Part shown: piece by piece, positions 1-10,578 of the stretch
Position numbering within the stretch: the stretch's first letter is position 1
Layout: every line of letters starts with the position of its first letter
DNA from: Pseudomonadota bacterium
GTDB taxonomy: Bacteria; Pseudomonadota; Gammaproteobacteria; Steroidobacterales; Steroidobacteraceae
Direction of reading: 5' to 3'
Assembly: GCA_021777555.1 (NCBI GenBank)
Contig: JAJYDK010000010.1
Location: 1 to 64,000 of the forward strand
DNA length: 64,000 nucleotides
Made by a program: the position numbers and the translations under genes
Notes under the pieces: model-generated
Seen by the model: the letters and a program-made list of their open reading frames with translations, nothing else
Database searches by the model: none
What the model was told of the DNA's origin: nothing

Positions 1-933
1 CTACTTCAACACCACCGTCTTTCTGCCGTTGCGGAACACGCGCCGCTCGGCGTGCCACTTGATGGCGCGATTGAGCACCACGGTCTCGAGCTCGCTGCCG
101 ACCACGGTGAGATCCTCCGCCGTCTGGGTGTGATCGACCCGGTCGACCTCCTGCTCGATGATCGGACCCTCATCGAGATCGGTGGTCACGTAGTGCGCGG
201 TGGCCCCGATCAGCTTCACCCCCCGCTCGTGCGCCTGGTGGTAGGCCTTGGCGCCCTTGAAGCCGGGGAGGAAGGAGTGATGGATGTTGATCGCCTTGCC
301 CTCGAAGTACCGGCAGGCATCGGCGGTGAGGATCTGCATGTAGCGGGCGAGGACCAGCAGCTCCGCATCCACCCGCTCGAACAGCTCGATCAGGCGCTGC
401 TCCTGCTCGCCCTTGCGCCCGTCGATGATGGGCAGGTAGTGATACGGCAGGCCGTGCCACTCGGCGAGACTCCTCATGTCCTGGTGGTTCGAGACCACCG
501 CCACCACCTCCACCGGCAGCGTTCCGGTGCTCCAGCGGTGCAGGATGCTGTTCAGGCAATGCCCCTGGCGGGAGACCGCGAGCAGCACCCGGCAGCGGCG
601 CTCGACCTCGTGGAAGCGCCAGTCCATCTTGAAGCGCGTGCCGACCCGCTCGGCGAAGGCCCGATCGAGGGCCTGCACCCCCGGCAGCCCCTGGCCGTTG
701 TCGTGAAACACCGTGCGCATGAACGAGGTGCGCGTGTGCGCGTCGTTGTGGTGCTGCGCCTCGGTGATCGTCGCGTTGTGCTCGGCCAGAAATCCCGCGA
801 TCGCCGCCACGATCCCCGTCGTATCGGGGCAGGAGGTGGTCAGGATGTAAAGCGGCGGATGGGTCACGCCGGAGGCGGTGGCCGAGCCATGTTGCGCGCG
901 GGTGACGGGTGCTTCAGCAGTGGTGGTGGACAT
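1..933 (-). CDS. purU: formyltetrahydrofolate deformylase PurU
   Basis: Hydrolyses 10-formyl-tetrahydrofolate to formate and free tetrahydrofolate in the cytoplasm. The 310-residue protein has an N-terminal ACT domain (about 27-105) and a C-terminal formyltransferase-fold domain (about 112-300). The Asn/His/Asp set expected of this fold is visible as INIHH (N216, H218) and TDLDEG (D254). It is slightly longer than usual because of an alanine/threonine-rich N-terminus. ATG start; the stop is the first three bases of the window, so the gene is complete. It begins 8 bp after the stop of the MttB-family gene, so the two are probably cotranscribed. Beside sarcosine oxidase, which loads one-carbon units onto tetrahydrofolate, a likely job is to release excess one-carbon units as formate; that link is inference. 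Confidence 0.95.
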   Translation of the reverse strand: MSTTTAEAPVTRAQHGSATASGVTHPPLYILTTSCPDTTGIVAAIAGFLAEHNATITEAQHHNDAHTRTSFMRTVFHDNGQGLPGVQALDRAFAERVGTRFKMDWRFHEVERRCRVLLAVSRQGHCLNSILHRWSTGTLPVEVVAVVSNHQDMRSLAEWHGLPYHYLPIIDGRKGEQEQRLIELFERVDAELLVLARYMQILTADACRYFEGKAINIHHSFLPGFKGAKAYHQAHERGVKLIGATAHYVTTDLDEGPIIEQEVDRVDHTQTAEDLTVVGSELETVVLNRAIKWHAERRVFRNGRKTVVLK

Positions 934-941
934 GGTGGAGC

Positions 942-2510
942 CTAAACGTTCGAGTCCGGGAATGACGCCTTGCGGCGGTTCATGTAATCGAGCAGCGCCT
1001 CATCGGCCGCCGGATCGAGCGGCGGCGCCTCGTATTCGGCCAGCTGTTTCTTCCACAGCCCATTGGCGCGCTTGACGATGTCGGCGGCGCCCTCCGCCTC
1101 CCATTGCTCGAAGCTGTTGTTGTCGGCGAGCGGTGAGCGGAAGAAGGCTGTCTCGAAGTTCGCCTGCGTATGAGCGCAGCCGAGGAAGTGTTTGCCGGGA
1201 CCGACCTCGCGGAGCGCGCTCATGGCCTGACCGTTCTCGCTGAGATCAACTCCCTCGAGGAAGGTGTGCATCATGCCGGCCTGGTCGGCGTCCATGACGA
1301 ACTTCTCGTATCCCATGGTGAGTCCGCCTTCGAGCCAGCCGGAGGTGTGCAGCACGAAGTTGACCCCCCCGAGACAGGTCGGCAGGAGCGTATTGGCCGA
1401 CTCGAACGCCGCCTGGCCGTCGGCGATCTTGGAGGCGCAGAGCGACCCACCCGAGCGGAACGGCACGCCGAGCCTGCGCGCCAGCGCCGCCATGACGTAC
1501 AGCACCAGCGCGGGCTCTGGCGTACCGAAGGTGGGCGCACCAGACTGCATCGACAAGGAGGAAGCGAAGCTGCCGAGCACCACGGGCGCACCCGGATTGA
1601 CGAGCTGCGCGACCGTCATCCCGGCCAGTGCCTCCGCCAGGGTCTGGGCGACGGTACCCGCCACGGTGACCGGCGACATGGCGCCCGCGAGAATGAAGGG
1701 GGTGAGGATCGTCGCCTGATTGGCCCGCGCATAGGTCTTCAGCGCCCCGAGCATCGTCGCATCCCACGTCATGGGGGAATTGGCGTTGATCAGGCTGATG
1801 ACGCAGGTCTTGGGTTTGCCCGTGGCCGGGTCGATGTACTCATCACCGAAGAGGATCCGGGTCATCTCGACCGTATCCTGCGCCCGCTCTGCCGCGGTGA
1901 CCGAGCCCATGTAGGGCTTGTCGCTGTACTTCATATGGCTGTAAACCATATCGAAGTGCCGCTTGTTGACCGGCAGGTCGACGGGCTCGCAAATGGTGCC
2001 GCCGGAATGATGGAGCCACGGGGAGGTGTACGCGAGCTTCACGAAATTGCGAAAATCCTCGATACGCGCGTAGCGACGGCCCTCATCGAGGCTGCGGATG
2101 AAAGGCGAGCCATAGGCCGGCGCGAACACGGTCCGCGCTCCACCGATCACCACGCTGCGCGCCGCGTTGCGCGCGTGCTGAGTGAATTCCCTCGGCGCCG
2201 AGCGCTGCACGATGGTGCGGCACATCCCCCGGGGGAAGCGCACCCGCTCACCCTGCACGTCGGCCCCGGCATCGCCCAGGATCTTGAGCGTCTCGGGATC
2301 ATCGCGGAAATCGATGCCGATCTCCTGCAGGATGGTGTCCGCATTGTGCTCGAGCAGCTCCAGCCCCTCGGTCCCGAGCACCTCGTAGTACGGAATCTTG
2401 CGGGTGATATAAGGTACCGAGGCGTGGCTGCGCGCGGTGCGCGCGGCTCGCTTGGCATCGCGGCCGCTCGGGCGGCGCGACCGGGTGGCTTGAGCTTGCT
2501 GCTCATCCAT
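942..2510 (-). CDS. MttB-family (trimethylamine methyltransferase superfamily) protein, non-pyrrolysine
   Basis: A 522-residue member of the MttB superfamily, whose characterised members move a methyl group from a quaternary or tertiary amine to a corrinoid protein. No in-frame amber codon interrupts it, so it is the non-pyrrolysine type, which in some anaerobes acts on glycine betaine or related compounds. I chose the ATG at 2510 because GGGAG lies just upstream and the preceding in-frame stretch is low-complexity, unlike the family. Residues 1-35 are basic and probably disordered; the conserved barrel begins near the IPYYEVL segment. It lies upstream of purU and divergent from soxBDAG, which suggests methylated-glycine catabolism. 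No corrinoid-protein gene is visible nearby, so substrate and acceptor are unknown. Confidence 0.85.
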   Translation of the reverse strand: MDEQQAQATRSRRPSGRDAKRAARTARSHASVPYITRKIPYYEVLGTEGLELLEHNADTILQEIGIDFRDDPETLKILGDAGADVQGERVRFPRGMCRTIVQRSAPREFTQHARNAARSVVIGGARTVFAPAYGSPFIRSLDEGRRYARIEDFRNFVKLAYTSPWLHHSGGTICEPVDLPVNKRHFDMVYSHMKYSDKPYMGSVTAAERAQDTVEMTRILFGDEYIDPATGKPKTCVISLINANSPMTWDATMLGALKTYARANQATILTPFILAGAMSPVTVAGTVAQTLAEALAGMTVAQLVNPGAPVVLGSFASSLSMQSGAPTFGTPEPALVLYVMAALARRLGVPFRSGGSLCASKIADGQAAFESANTLLPTCLGGVNFVLHTSGWLEGGLTMGYEKFVMDADQAGMMHTFLEGVDLSENGQAMSALREVGPGKHFLGCAHTQANFETAFFRSPLADNNSFEQWEAEGAADIVKRANGLWKKQLAEYEAPPLDPAADEALLDYMNRRKASFPDSNV

Positions 2511-2832
2511 GGGGACTCCCACGTTGAATGACGTGCCGTATGGGCGCTGCCGATAGTATGAGCGCTGGCCCTTGGCGTGGGATGACCGATTTGCGGCATC
2601 AACTTGCCCAGATCCGTCCCGCCGCCGCCACCTCGACCCGACGACGACCGGGCTTCGCGATCCGCAAGTCGCCGGCCCTGGTGCTCCTTTCCGGCCGGAG
2701 GGTCCAGGGAGGCATCCTGTGCCCCGATGTCGTTCCTGTACAAGAGCCCCGGCGCGCGCGTGCTCGTGAATGGCGTATCCAGGCGGCATCATTCGCCGCA
2801 TTCGTCCCCATTGCCCTCCCAAGGACCCGACC
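2511..2832. other. divergent intergenic region between the mttB-like gene and soxB
   Basis: A 322-bp gap between divergently transcribed genes, so it must carry promoters for both. I see a ribosome-binding sequence at each end (GGGAG for the minus-strand gene, AAGGA at 2820-2824 for soxB). I found no convincing -35/-10 pair, long inverted repeat or small gene. Open frames running through it are low-complexity extensions of the flanking genes. Confidence 0.5.
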
Positions 2833-4083
2833 ATGCAACGCTTCTCCGGCCTGTCGCTCATCCGGCGGGGTCTTACCGGTCAGCGCGGCTGGCAGCCTCA
2901 ATGGCGCCAGGCCGAGCCCAAGGCGGCCTACGACGCCATCATCGTCGGCGGTGGCGGCCATGGACTCGGTGCGGCCTTCTACCTGGCGAAGGAGCATGGC
3001 CTCACCCGTGTGGCGGTGGTGGAAAAGGGCTGGATCGGGGGCGGCAATACCGGGCGCAACACCACCATCATCCGCTCGAACTACCTGTTCGATGAGAGCG
3101 CTGCGCTCTATGACCACTCGGTGCAGCTGTGGGAGGGCCTCTCCCAGGTCCTCAACTACAACGTGATGTTTTCTCAGCGCGGCGTGATGATGCTTGCGCA
3201 CACCGTCCACGACGTGCAGGTATCCCAACGGCACGTGCACGCCAATCGCGCCAATGGCGTCGACAACGAGTGGCTCACGCCCGAAGAGGCTCGCGCCATC
3301 TGCCCGCTGCTGCAGACCGATGACATCCGCTACCCGGTGCTCGGCGCGGCGTTCCAGAGGCGTGGCGGGACCGCCCGGCACGACGCGGTGGCCTGGGGCT
3401 TTGCCCGGGCGGCCAATGCCCTCGGCGTGGACATCATCGAGAACTGCGAAGTCACCGGCATCCGCCGCGACTCCCACGGCGCCGCCTGCGGGATCGAGAC
3501 GACCCGGGGGTTCATCAGCGCACCCAGGATCGGGGTCTCGGCGGCCGGCCACAGCAGCGTCATCATGAAGATGGCGGGCGTCGAGCTGCCGATCGAGAGC
3601 TACCCGCTCCAGGCGCTGGTCTCCGAGCCCGTCAAGCCGATCTTCCCCTGCGTGGTGATGTCCAACACCATCCACGCCTACATCAGTCAGTCGGACAAGG
3701 GCGAGATGGTCATCGGCGCCGGAACCGATGCGTACACCTCGTACACCCAGCGCGGGGGGCTGCACATCAGCCGGCACGCGATCGAGGCGATCTGCGAGCT
3801 GTTCCCCATGTTCCGGCGGCTGCGGATGATGCGCAACTGGGGCGGCATCGTCGATGTGACGCCGGATCGCTCCCCCATCATCGCCAAGACCCCCGTCCCG
3901 GGGCTGTACGTCAACTGCGGCTGGGGCACGGGCGGGTTCAAGGCCACCCCGGGGGCGGCCCACCTGCTCGCCTGGACCATCGCCCGCGATGCGCCCCATC
4001 CGATCAACGCGCCCTTCACGATCGAGCGCTTCCGCGACGGCAACCTGATCGATGAAGCCGCCGCCGCCGCGGTGGCGCACTGA
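2833..4083 (+). CDS. soxB: sarcosine oxidase, beta subunit
   Basis: Catalytic subunit of heterotetrameric sarcosine oxidase, which demethylates sarcosine to glycine and passes the one-carbon unit to tetrahydrofolate with formation of hydrogen peroxide. The 416-residue length is typical. A dinucleotide-binding fold starts at about residue 34 with the glycine-rich GGGGHG motif, and [14 protein letters not shown] (His about 183) is the region where this family attaches FMN covalently. A DAO-type C-terminal FAD motif with WGG and GWGTGG segments is present. The ATG at 2833 is preferred to an in-frame ATG 21 codons upstream because AAGGA lies 8 bases before it. First gene of soxBDAG; soxD follows after 18 bp. 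Confidence 0.96.
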   Translation: MQRFSGLSLIRRGLTGQRGWQPQWRQAEPKAAYDAIIVGGGGHGLGAAFYLAKEHGLTRVAVVEKGWIGGGNTGRNTTIIRSNYLFDESAALYDHSVQLWEGLSQVLNYNVMFSQRGVMMLAHTVHDVQVSQRHVHANRANGVDNEWLTPEEARAICPLLQTDDIRYPVLGAAFQRRGGTARHDAVAWGFARAANALGVDIIENCEVTGIRRDSHGAACGIETTRGFISAPRIGVSAAGHSSVIMKMAGVELPIESYPLQALVSEPVKPIFPCVVMSNTIHAYISQSDKGEMVIGAGTDAYTSYTQRGGLHISRHAIEAICELFPMFRRLRMMRNWGGIVDVTPDRSPIIAKTPVPGLYVNCGWGTGGFKATPGAAHLLAWTIARDAPHPINAPFTIERFRDGNLIDEAAAAAVAH

Positions 4084-4101
4084 GCGGATACGGAGCCTTC
4101 G

Positions 4102-4401
4102 ATGCTGCTGATCAACTGTCCCTATTGCGGCGAGCGCCCGGAGCTCGAGTTTGTCCACGGCGGACAGGCGCACATCGCCCGCCCCGCCAACCCCGCCGAG
4201 TGCTCCGACCAGCAATGGGCGGACTTCCTCTACCGGCGCGACAACATCAAGGGGCTCCACGCCGAGCGCTGGCGCCACACGCACGGTTGTGGCCGCTTCT
4301 TCAACGCCCTGCGGGACACGACGTCCGATCTCTTTCTGGCCACCTACAAGGTCGGCGAACAACCGCCGACCCAGGCGCAGCTGAAAGGGGCCACGGCATG
4401 A
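4102..4401 (+). CDS. soxD: sarcosine oxidase, delta subunit
   Basis: Small zinc-binding subunit (99 residues) of heterotetrameric sarcosine oxidase. The zinc ligands of the family are present: CPYCG at residues 6-10 and HTHGCGRFFN near residue 60. The segment EWADFLYRRDN-like (here QWADFLYRRDN) with a following RWRHTHGC is diagnostic. Its stop overlaps the soxA start as ATGA, so translation of the two is probably coupled. Confidence 0.96.
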   Translation: MLLINCPYCGERPELEFVHGGQAHIARPANPAECSDQQWADFLYRRDNIKGLHAERWRHTHGCGRFFNALRDTTSDLFLATYKVGEQPPTQAQLKGATA

Positions 4402-7400
4402 GCCAGGGACTCCGTACCGCCTCCGGCGGGCGCATCAATCGTGCCCGACCGGTGCGCTTCACCTTCGATGGCCGCGAGCTGCGCGGCTTCGAGGGCGACA
4501 CCCTCGCCTCGGCGCTGCTCGCCAACGGCGTGCACCTCGTCGGGCGCTCTTTCAAATATCACCGCCCCCGCGGTGTGCTCACCGCCGGCTCCGAGGAGCC
4601 CAATGCGGTCGTGGCGGTCCGGCGCGATGCCGCCCGGGTCACGCCCAATCTGCGCGCCACCGAGGTCGAGCTGTACGAGGGGCTCGAGGCCCACAGCCAG
4701 AATCGCTGGCCGAGCCTCGAGCTCGATGCGGGCGCGATCAACGGTCTGCTCTCGCCGTTCATACCGGCGGGTTTTTACTACAAGACCTTCATGTGGCCTC
4801 GGCGCGCGTGGCAGCGGCTCTATGAGCCGAGGATCCGCGCCGCGGCGGGTCTTGGCCTTGCGCCCGAGCATCCCGACCCGGACAGCTACTCCAACCGCTT
4901 CGCCCACTGCGACGTGCTGGTCGTGGGCGCCGGGCCCGCGGGGCTCGCCGCCGCGCAGAGTGCCGCGGCGAGCGGCGCGCGGGTCATGCTCTGTGACGAG
5001 CAGCCCGAGCTCGGCGGCTCACTGCTCGGCGAGGCGGATCCGGGCGCATCGCTCGGCGAGAGCGGTCGCGAGTGGCTCGCGGGCACGATTCGCGGGCTGC
5101 TCGCCAACCCGCGCGTCACGGTGCTGACGCGAACCACCGCCTTCGGCTACTTCCCCCACAACCTGATCGGGCTCGAGCAGCGCCTGAGCGACCATCTCGC
5201 GCAGCCGGACCTGAAGCAACCGCGCGAGCGACAGTGGCAGGTCCGCGCCAGACAGGTGGTGCTCGCCACGGGTGCGATCGAGCGTCCGCTGGTATTTCCG
5301 GGCAACGACCGGCCCGGCGTCATGCTGGCCGGAGCTGTCAGAACCTATCTCAACCGCTACGGCGTCCTCGCCGGCGAACGCGCGGTGCTGATCACCACCC
5401 ACGATGAAGCGTACCGCTCGGCACTGGATCTGCGGCGCGCCGGCGCGACAGTGACCATCGTCGATGCGCGCGACGGCGCCTCGAGCGAGCTGGCCGAGGC
5501 GGCCCGCCGCGAAGGCCTGACCGTTCACACCGCAACCACGGTCATCGGCACTCGCGGCAGGCTGCGCGTCAAGAGCGTCCAGATCCAGAAGCTCGATGCG
5601 CACGGGCAGGCGCGAGGTGCGACCGAGCGCATCGACTGCGATCTGGTGCTGATGTCAGGCGGTTACACGCCCAGCGTTCATCTTTTCTCGCAATCGCGCG
5701 GCAAGCTCGCCTGGAGCGAGGGGCTGCAGGCCTTTCTGCCGGCGGAATCGCCGGAGAGAGTCCGGTGCGCGGGCGCTTGCCGGGGTGTGTTTTCAGCCGC
5801 CGCGGTCCGCAGCGACGGAGAGAGCGCCGGAGCCCAGGCCGCCCGAGATTCAGGCCTCACGGTGAACACCGTGATCGGCGAGCCGCAGCCCGTGCAGAGC
5901 TCGGGCGCGGCCGCGCCGGGCGATCTGCCCCAGCCCGGGGGCGAGCCCGCCGCCAAGGCCTTCGTCGACTGGCAGAACGACGTCACCTCCCGCGATCTGC
6001 TGCTCGCCGCCCGCGAGGGCTTCCGCTCCATCGAGCACGTGAAGCGCTACACCACCACCGGCATGGCGACCGATCAGGGCAAGACCTCGAACCTCAACGC
6101 GCTCGCCATCGTGGCGCGCCAGCTGGGCAAGTCGATTCCCGAGGTGGGTCTCACCACCTTCCGTATGCCCTACACACCGGTGACCTTCGGCAGCTTCGCC
6201 GGGTACTCGCGCGGTGAGCTCTTCGATCCCATCCGCACGACCCCCATCCACGACTGGGCGGCGCGTCAGGGCGCGGTGTTCGAGGACGTCGGGCTGTGGA
6301 AGCGCGCCCGCTACTTTCCCCGCAACGGCGAGAGCCTGCACGCCGCCGTGGCGCGCGAGTGCCAGGCCGTACGCTCCGGCTGCGGCCTGTTTGACGCCTC
6401 GACACTCGGTAAGATCGAAGTGGTCGGCAAGGACGCCGTGACATTCATGGAGCGGCTGTACGTCAACGGCTGGACGAACCTCGCCGTCGGGCGGTGCCGC
6501 TACGGCATCCTGCTGCGCGACGATGGCTTCATCTACGACGACGGCGTCGTCGCTCGCATCGCCGAAGACCGGTTTCACGTGACGACCACCACCGGGGGCG
6601 CGGCCCGGGTGCTCGCCATGATGGAGGACTACCTGCAGACCGAATGGCCGGATCTCAGCGTCTGGCTGAGCTCGACCTCGGAACAGTGGTCTGTCATCGC
6701 TCTGCAGGGACCGCGCGCGCGGCAAGTGCTCGAAGCCCTGGTGCAGGATGTGGATCTGTCCGCGGCCGCCCTGCCGCACATGGGTGCGGCGACGGGCCGC
6801 ATCTGCGGTATTCCCATGCGGCTCTTCCGCGTGAGCTTCACGGGTGAGCTCGGATTCGAGATCAACGTACCGGCGGACTATGGCCTGGCGGTCTGGGAGG
6901 CGATCCACGCCGCGGGTGAGCCGCATGGAATCACCCCGTATGGCACCGAGACCATGCACGTGCTGCGCGCCGAGAAGGGTTTTGTCATCGTAGGTCAGGA
7001 CACCGACGGCACGGTGACCCCGGATGACGCCGGACTCACCTGGGCGATCGGCAAACAGAAACCGGATTTCGTCGGCAAGCGCGCGCTCGAGAGGCCGGCC
7101 ATGCACTCCCCGGAGCGCAAACAGCTGGTCGGCCTGCTCACCGCGCAACCCCATGTCGTGCTCACGGAAGGCGCGCAGATCGTGCTGGATGCGCGGGCGA
7201 CGCCGCCCACCCTCCCCATCGGCCACGTCACCTCCTCCTATTACAGCGCGACACTGGGCCGGTCCATCGCGCTGGCACTCGTGCGCGCCGGCCGCTCGCG
7301 CATGGGACAGACGCTGTATGTGCCGATGCCCGGCGGAAACCTGGCCGTTCAAGTCACCTCGCCGGTGTTCTACGATCCGAAGGGGAGTCGCCTCAATGCG

Positions 7401-7403
7401 TGA
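4398..7403 (+). CDS. soxA: sarcosine oxidase, alpha subunit
   Basis: Large subunit (1001 residues) that binds NAD and the folate acceptor. In order: an N-terminal 2Fe-2S-ferredoxin-like domain without a cluster (about 20-100), a two-dinucleotide-binding-domain oxidoreductase region (GAGPAG near residue 178, then VVLATGAIERP), and a C-terminal GcvT-like aminomethyltransferase/folate domain from about residue 620, including GELGFEINVP. The start is the ATG overlapping the soxD stop; an open frame extends about 90 codons upstream but only in another reading of soxD. The stop overlaps soxG by 8 bp. Family knowledge: methylene transferred from sarcosine becomes 5,10-methylene-tetrahydrofolate here. 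Confidence 0.96.
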   Translation: MSQGLRTASGGRINRARPVRFTFDGRELRGFEGDTLASALLANGVHLVGRSFKYHRPRGVLTAGSEEPNAVVAVRRDAARVTPNLRATEVELYEGLEAHSQNRWPSLELDAGAINGLLSPFIPAGFYYKTFMWPRRAWQRLYEPRIRAAAGLGLAPEHPDPDSYSNRFAHCDVLVVGAGPAGLAAAQSAAASGARVMLCDEQPELGGSLLGEADPGASLGESGREWLAGTIRGLLANPRVTVLTRTTAFGYFPHNLIGLEQRLSDHLAQPDLKQPRERQWQVRARQVVLATGAIERPLVFPGNDRPGVMLAGAVRTYLNRYGVLAGERAVLITTHDEAYRSALDLRRAGATVTIVDARDGASSELAEAARREGLTVHTATTVIGTRGRLRVKSVQIQKLDAHGQARGATERIDCDLVLMSGGYTPSVHLFSQSRGKLAWSEGLQAFLPAESPERVRCAGACRGVFSAAAVRSDGESAGAQAARDSGLTVNTVIGEPQPVQSSGAAAPGDLPQPGGEPAAKAFVDWQNDVTSRDLLLAAREGFRSIEHVKRYTTTGMATDQGKTSNLNALAIVARQLGKSIPEVGLTTFRMPYTPVTFGSFAGYSRGELFDPIRTTPIHDWAARQGAVFEDVGLWKRARYFPRNGESLHAAVARECQAVRSGCGLFDASTLGKIEVVGKDAVTFMERLYVNGWTNLAVGRCRYGILLRDDGFIYDDGVVARIAEDRFHVTTTTGGAARVLAMMEDYLQTEWPDLSVWLSSTSEQWSVIALQGPRARQVLEALVQDVDLSAAALPHMGAATGRICGIPMRLFRVSFTGELGFEINVPADYGLAVWEAIHAAGEPHGITPYGTETMHVLRAEKGFVIVGQDTDGTVTPDDAGLTWAIGKQKPDFVGKRALERPAMHSPERKQLVGLLTAQPHVVLTEGAQIVLDARATPPTLPIGHVTSSYYSATLGRSIALALVRAGRSRMGQTLYVPMPGGNLAVQVTSPVFYDPKGSRLNA

Positions 7404-7944
7404 TCTATCCGCCGCCCGCCAGGGGCCGTACATCGCAGCGAGTCCTCTCGTGCGCCCCCTGCCGCCCGCGACGCGTCTGCTGCTGCGGGGCAACTCCGAA
7501 GTCATGGCGGCGGCCCTGGGCGCGCTCGGCCTGGAGTTTGCCGAAACGGCCTGCCGGGCCGCCTCGGCATCGGGGCGCTCGGCGCTGTGGCTGGGACCCG
7601 ATGAGCGGTTGCTGCTCGCCCCGCAGGGAGCATTCTCCGAGGTGTTCGAGCTGCTGCGCGCAGCGCTCGCCGGCCGGCCGCATTCCCTCGTCGATGTCAG
7701 TCACCGCCAGTGCGCGCTCGAGGTGAGCGGTCCCCAGGCGGGGCTCCTGCTCAATTGCGGCTGCCCGCTCGACTTCGATCCGGCCGCCTTCCCGGTGGGC
7801 ATGTGCACCCGCACGGTGCTCGGCAAGGCGGAGATCGTCCTCTGGCGTACCGCCGAGCACCGCTTTCACCTGGAGGTCTGGCGCTCATTCGCCCCTTACG
7901 TCTCGAAGGTCCTGGCGCTGGCCGCCCGCGAGCTCACCCCCTGA
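7396..7944 (+). CDS. soxG: sarcosine oxidase, gamma subunit
   Basis: 182-residue subunit completing soxBDAG, with a fold related to the aminomethyltransferase domain and a structural role in the complex. Recognised by WLGPDERLLLAP, VDVSHRQCALEVSGP and the C-terminal FHLEVWRSFAPYV. The ATG at 7396 lies 8 bp inside the soxA 3' end, in the order usual for this operon, and is strongly favoured over in-frame starts deep within soxA. It is the last gene of the operon; the next gene, an ABC permease, converges on it after 7 bp. Confidence 0.93.
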   Translation: MRDLSAARQGPYIAASPLVRPLPPATRLLLRGNSEVMAAALGALGLEFAETACRAASASGRSALWLGPDERLLLAPQGAFSEVFELLRAALAGRPHSLVDVSHRQCALEVSGPQAGLLLNCGCPLDFDPAAFPVGMCTRTVLGKAEIVLWRTAEHRFHLEVWRSFAPYVSKVLALAARELTP

Positions 7945-7951
7945 GCGCGGA

Positions 7952-8709
7952 TCAGGTCTTCAGACGATAGCCGGTGCGGAAGATCCACCAGACGATGGCG
8001 AGGGACACCGCGAGAAATACCGCGGTCATGCCGAGGCTCACTCCGACATTGACGTCGGCGATACCATAGAAGCTCCAGCGAAAGCCGCTGACCAGATAGA
8101 CCACCGGATCGAACAGCGCCACCGTGCGCCAGGGGGGCGGCAGCATGTTGATCGAGTAGAAGCTGCCGCCGAGAAAGGTGAGCGGCGTCACGATGAGCAG
8201 CGGCACGATCTGCAGCTTCTCGAAGCCATCGGCCCAGATGCCGATGATGAAGCCGACCAGGCTGAAGGTCGCCGCCGTCAACACGAGAAACGCCACCATC
8301 CACAGGGGATGCAGCAGCTTCAGAGGCACGAACAGCCTCGCGGTGATGAGGATGATCACCCCCAGGATCACCGACTTCGTCGCCGCGGCGCCGGCGTATC
8401 CCAGCACGATTTCCACCGACGAGACGGGCGCGGAGAGGACCTCGTAGATCGTACCCGTGAAGCGGGGGAAGTAGATGCCGAAGGAGGCGTTTGCGATGCT
8501 CTGTCCTAGCAGCGAGAGCATCACCAGGCCCGGCACGATGAACGAGCCGTAGCCGACGCCCCCCACGCTCTGGATGCGCGACCCGATCGCTGCGCCGAAC
8601 ACCACGAAGTAAAGCGAGGTGGAGATCACTGGCGAAATGATGGTCTGCGTCACCGTGCGCCGCGCACGGGCCATTTCAAACTTGTAGATCGCGCGGACCG
8701 CTTCCAGGT

Positions 8710-8713
<4 letters not shown>
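7952..8713 (-). CDS. yadH: ABC-2 type transporter permease (YadH-like)
   Basis: Integral membrane subunit (253 residues) of an ABC-2 exporter. About six hydrophobic segments are visible, and the [11 protein letters not shown] and [13 protein letters not shown] segments are characteristic of the YadH/NodJ-like permeases. Length matches E. coli YadH. Its ATG overlaps the stop of the upstream ATPase gene as ATGA, a normal pairing for this transporter. The substrate is not known for the E. coli homologue and cannot be deduced from the context. Confidence 0.92.
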
Positions 8714-9636
<923 letters not shown>

Positions 9637-9769
9637 CTTCCTAGCATAGCCGCAGGCGCCGGTCCGCTGCACGGCTTGCTCGATGCCCGGCCGCGGCCGC
9701 CGCGCGGTCCGTCGCAGGCCCCTCTCACGGAGGATTGACAGGGCGACGCCGGGGACACCAGAGTGCAGG

Positions 9770-10039
9770 ATGATCTCCGCCAAGTCGGTCACCTTCAGCA
9801 TCTGCGGCCAAACCGTCGCGTGCCGCCCCGACCAGACCCTCCTCGAAGCGGGCGAGGCGGCCGGCGTACCCCTGCCGAGCAACTGCCGGGACGGTACCTG
9901 CGGCAAATGCCGCGCCCGGCTCGTCTCGGGCCGAGTCGACATGCGGCACCAGGGGGGCATCCTCCCGCGCCACATCGAGCGCGGCTACATCCTCACCTGC
10001 TGCAGCCGCCCGCTGACCGATGTGGTGATCGAGCGCTGA
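9770..10039 (+). CDS. 2Fe-2S ferredoxin, plant type
   Basis: 89-residue electron carrier with the plant-type cluster motif: [10 protein letters not shown] supplies C-x4-C-x2-C, and the fourth cysteine is in the C-terminal ILTCCSRP. N-terminal [21 protein letters not shown] is the usual first beta-hairpin and helix. The start is placed at MISAKS, since the in-frame upstream region is arginine-rich shadow sequence; TGCAGG lies close upstream but is not a strong ribosome site. Transcribed alone, divergent from yadG. Its redox partner is not evident; the Rieske protein and Fpr in this window are possible but unproven partners. Confidence 0.85.
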   Translation: MISAKSVTFSICGQTVACRPDQTLLEAGEAAGVPLPSNCRDGTCGKCRARLVSGRVDMRHQGGILPRHIERGYILTCCSRPLTDVVIER

Positions 10040-10181
10040 GGGGCGCGCACGCCCTGCCGCGTGCACTCCGGGCGCGCCGCGCCGCAAGCCCGCCGCCGTT
10101 GACTCGAGGCCTCACCGGGACTACAAACATGGGCCACCCGCCGGCGGTCGATCCGGCAGCGGAGCCTTTCAGGGGGAAGCG

Positions 10182-10574
10182 ATGCGCCTACTCGGCAATC
10201 TCGTCTGGTTCGTCTTCGGCGGCTTCATCATGGGGCTCGGCTGGTGGCTGGCGGGCCTGATCGCCGCGCTCACCATCATCGGCATCCCCTACGCCATCGC
10301 GGCCTTTCGCATCGGAACATTCTCCTTCTGGCCGTTCGGCAGGGAAATCCTCGACACACCGGGAAGCGGTGAAGCCGGCAGGCTCCTCTCACTCATCGGC
10401 AACATCGTCTGGATCCTCTTCGGCGGCCTGTGGCTCGCCCTGGGGCATCTCATCTGGGCGCTGCTTCTCGCCGTGACCATCATCGGCATTCCCTTCGCCG
10501 TGCAGCACCTGAAGCTCGCCCATCTCTCCCTCACGCCCTACGGCAAGACCATCGTCACACGGCACGTCGTATGA
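10182..10574 (+). CDS. yccF: YccF family inner-membrane protein
   Basis: 130-residue membrane protein made of two copies of the YccF (DUF307) repeat. The parallel segments LTIIGIPYAIAAFRI and VTIIGIPFAVQHLKL, each following a tryptophan-rich helix (NLVWFVFGG, NIVWILFGG), mark the duplication. Four membrane helices are likely. A clear AGGGGGA ribosome site lies 6-12 bases before the ATG. Function is not established for the family. The next gene converges on it. Confidence 0.9.
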   Translation: MRLLGNLVWFVFGGFIMGLGWWLAGLIAALTIIGIPYAIAAFRIGTFSFWPFGREILDTPGSGEAGRLLSLIGNIVWILFGGLWLALGHLIWALLLAVTIIGIPFAVQHLKLAHLSLTPYGKTIVTRHVV

Positions 10575-10578
10575 GCCA

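Noticed and set aside
2599-4362. 587-codon open frame on the minus strand opposite soxB
   Set aside because: Shadow of soxB in GC-rich DNA; composition is Arg/Gly/Asp/His-rich with no family motif, while the plus strand encodes a full SoxB.
5850-7505. 551-codon minus-strand open frame opposite soxA
   Set aside because: Lies wholly opposite the conserved soxA C-terminal domain and shows no recognisable fold or motif.
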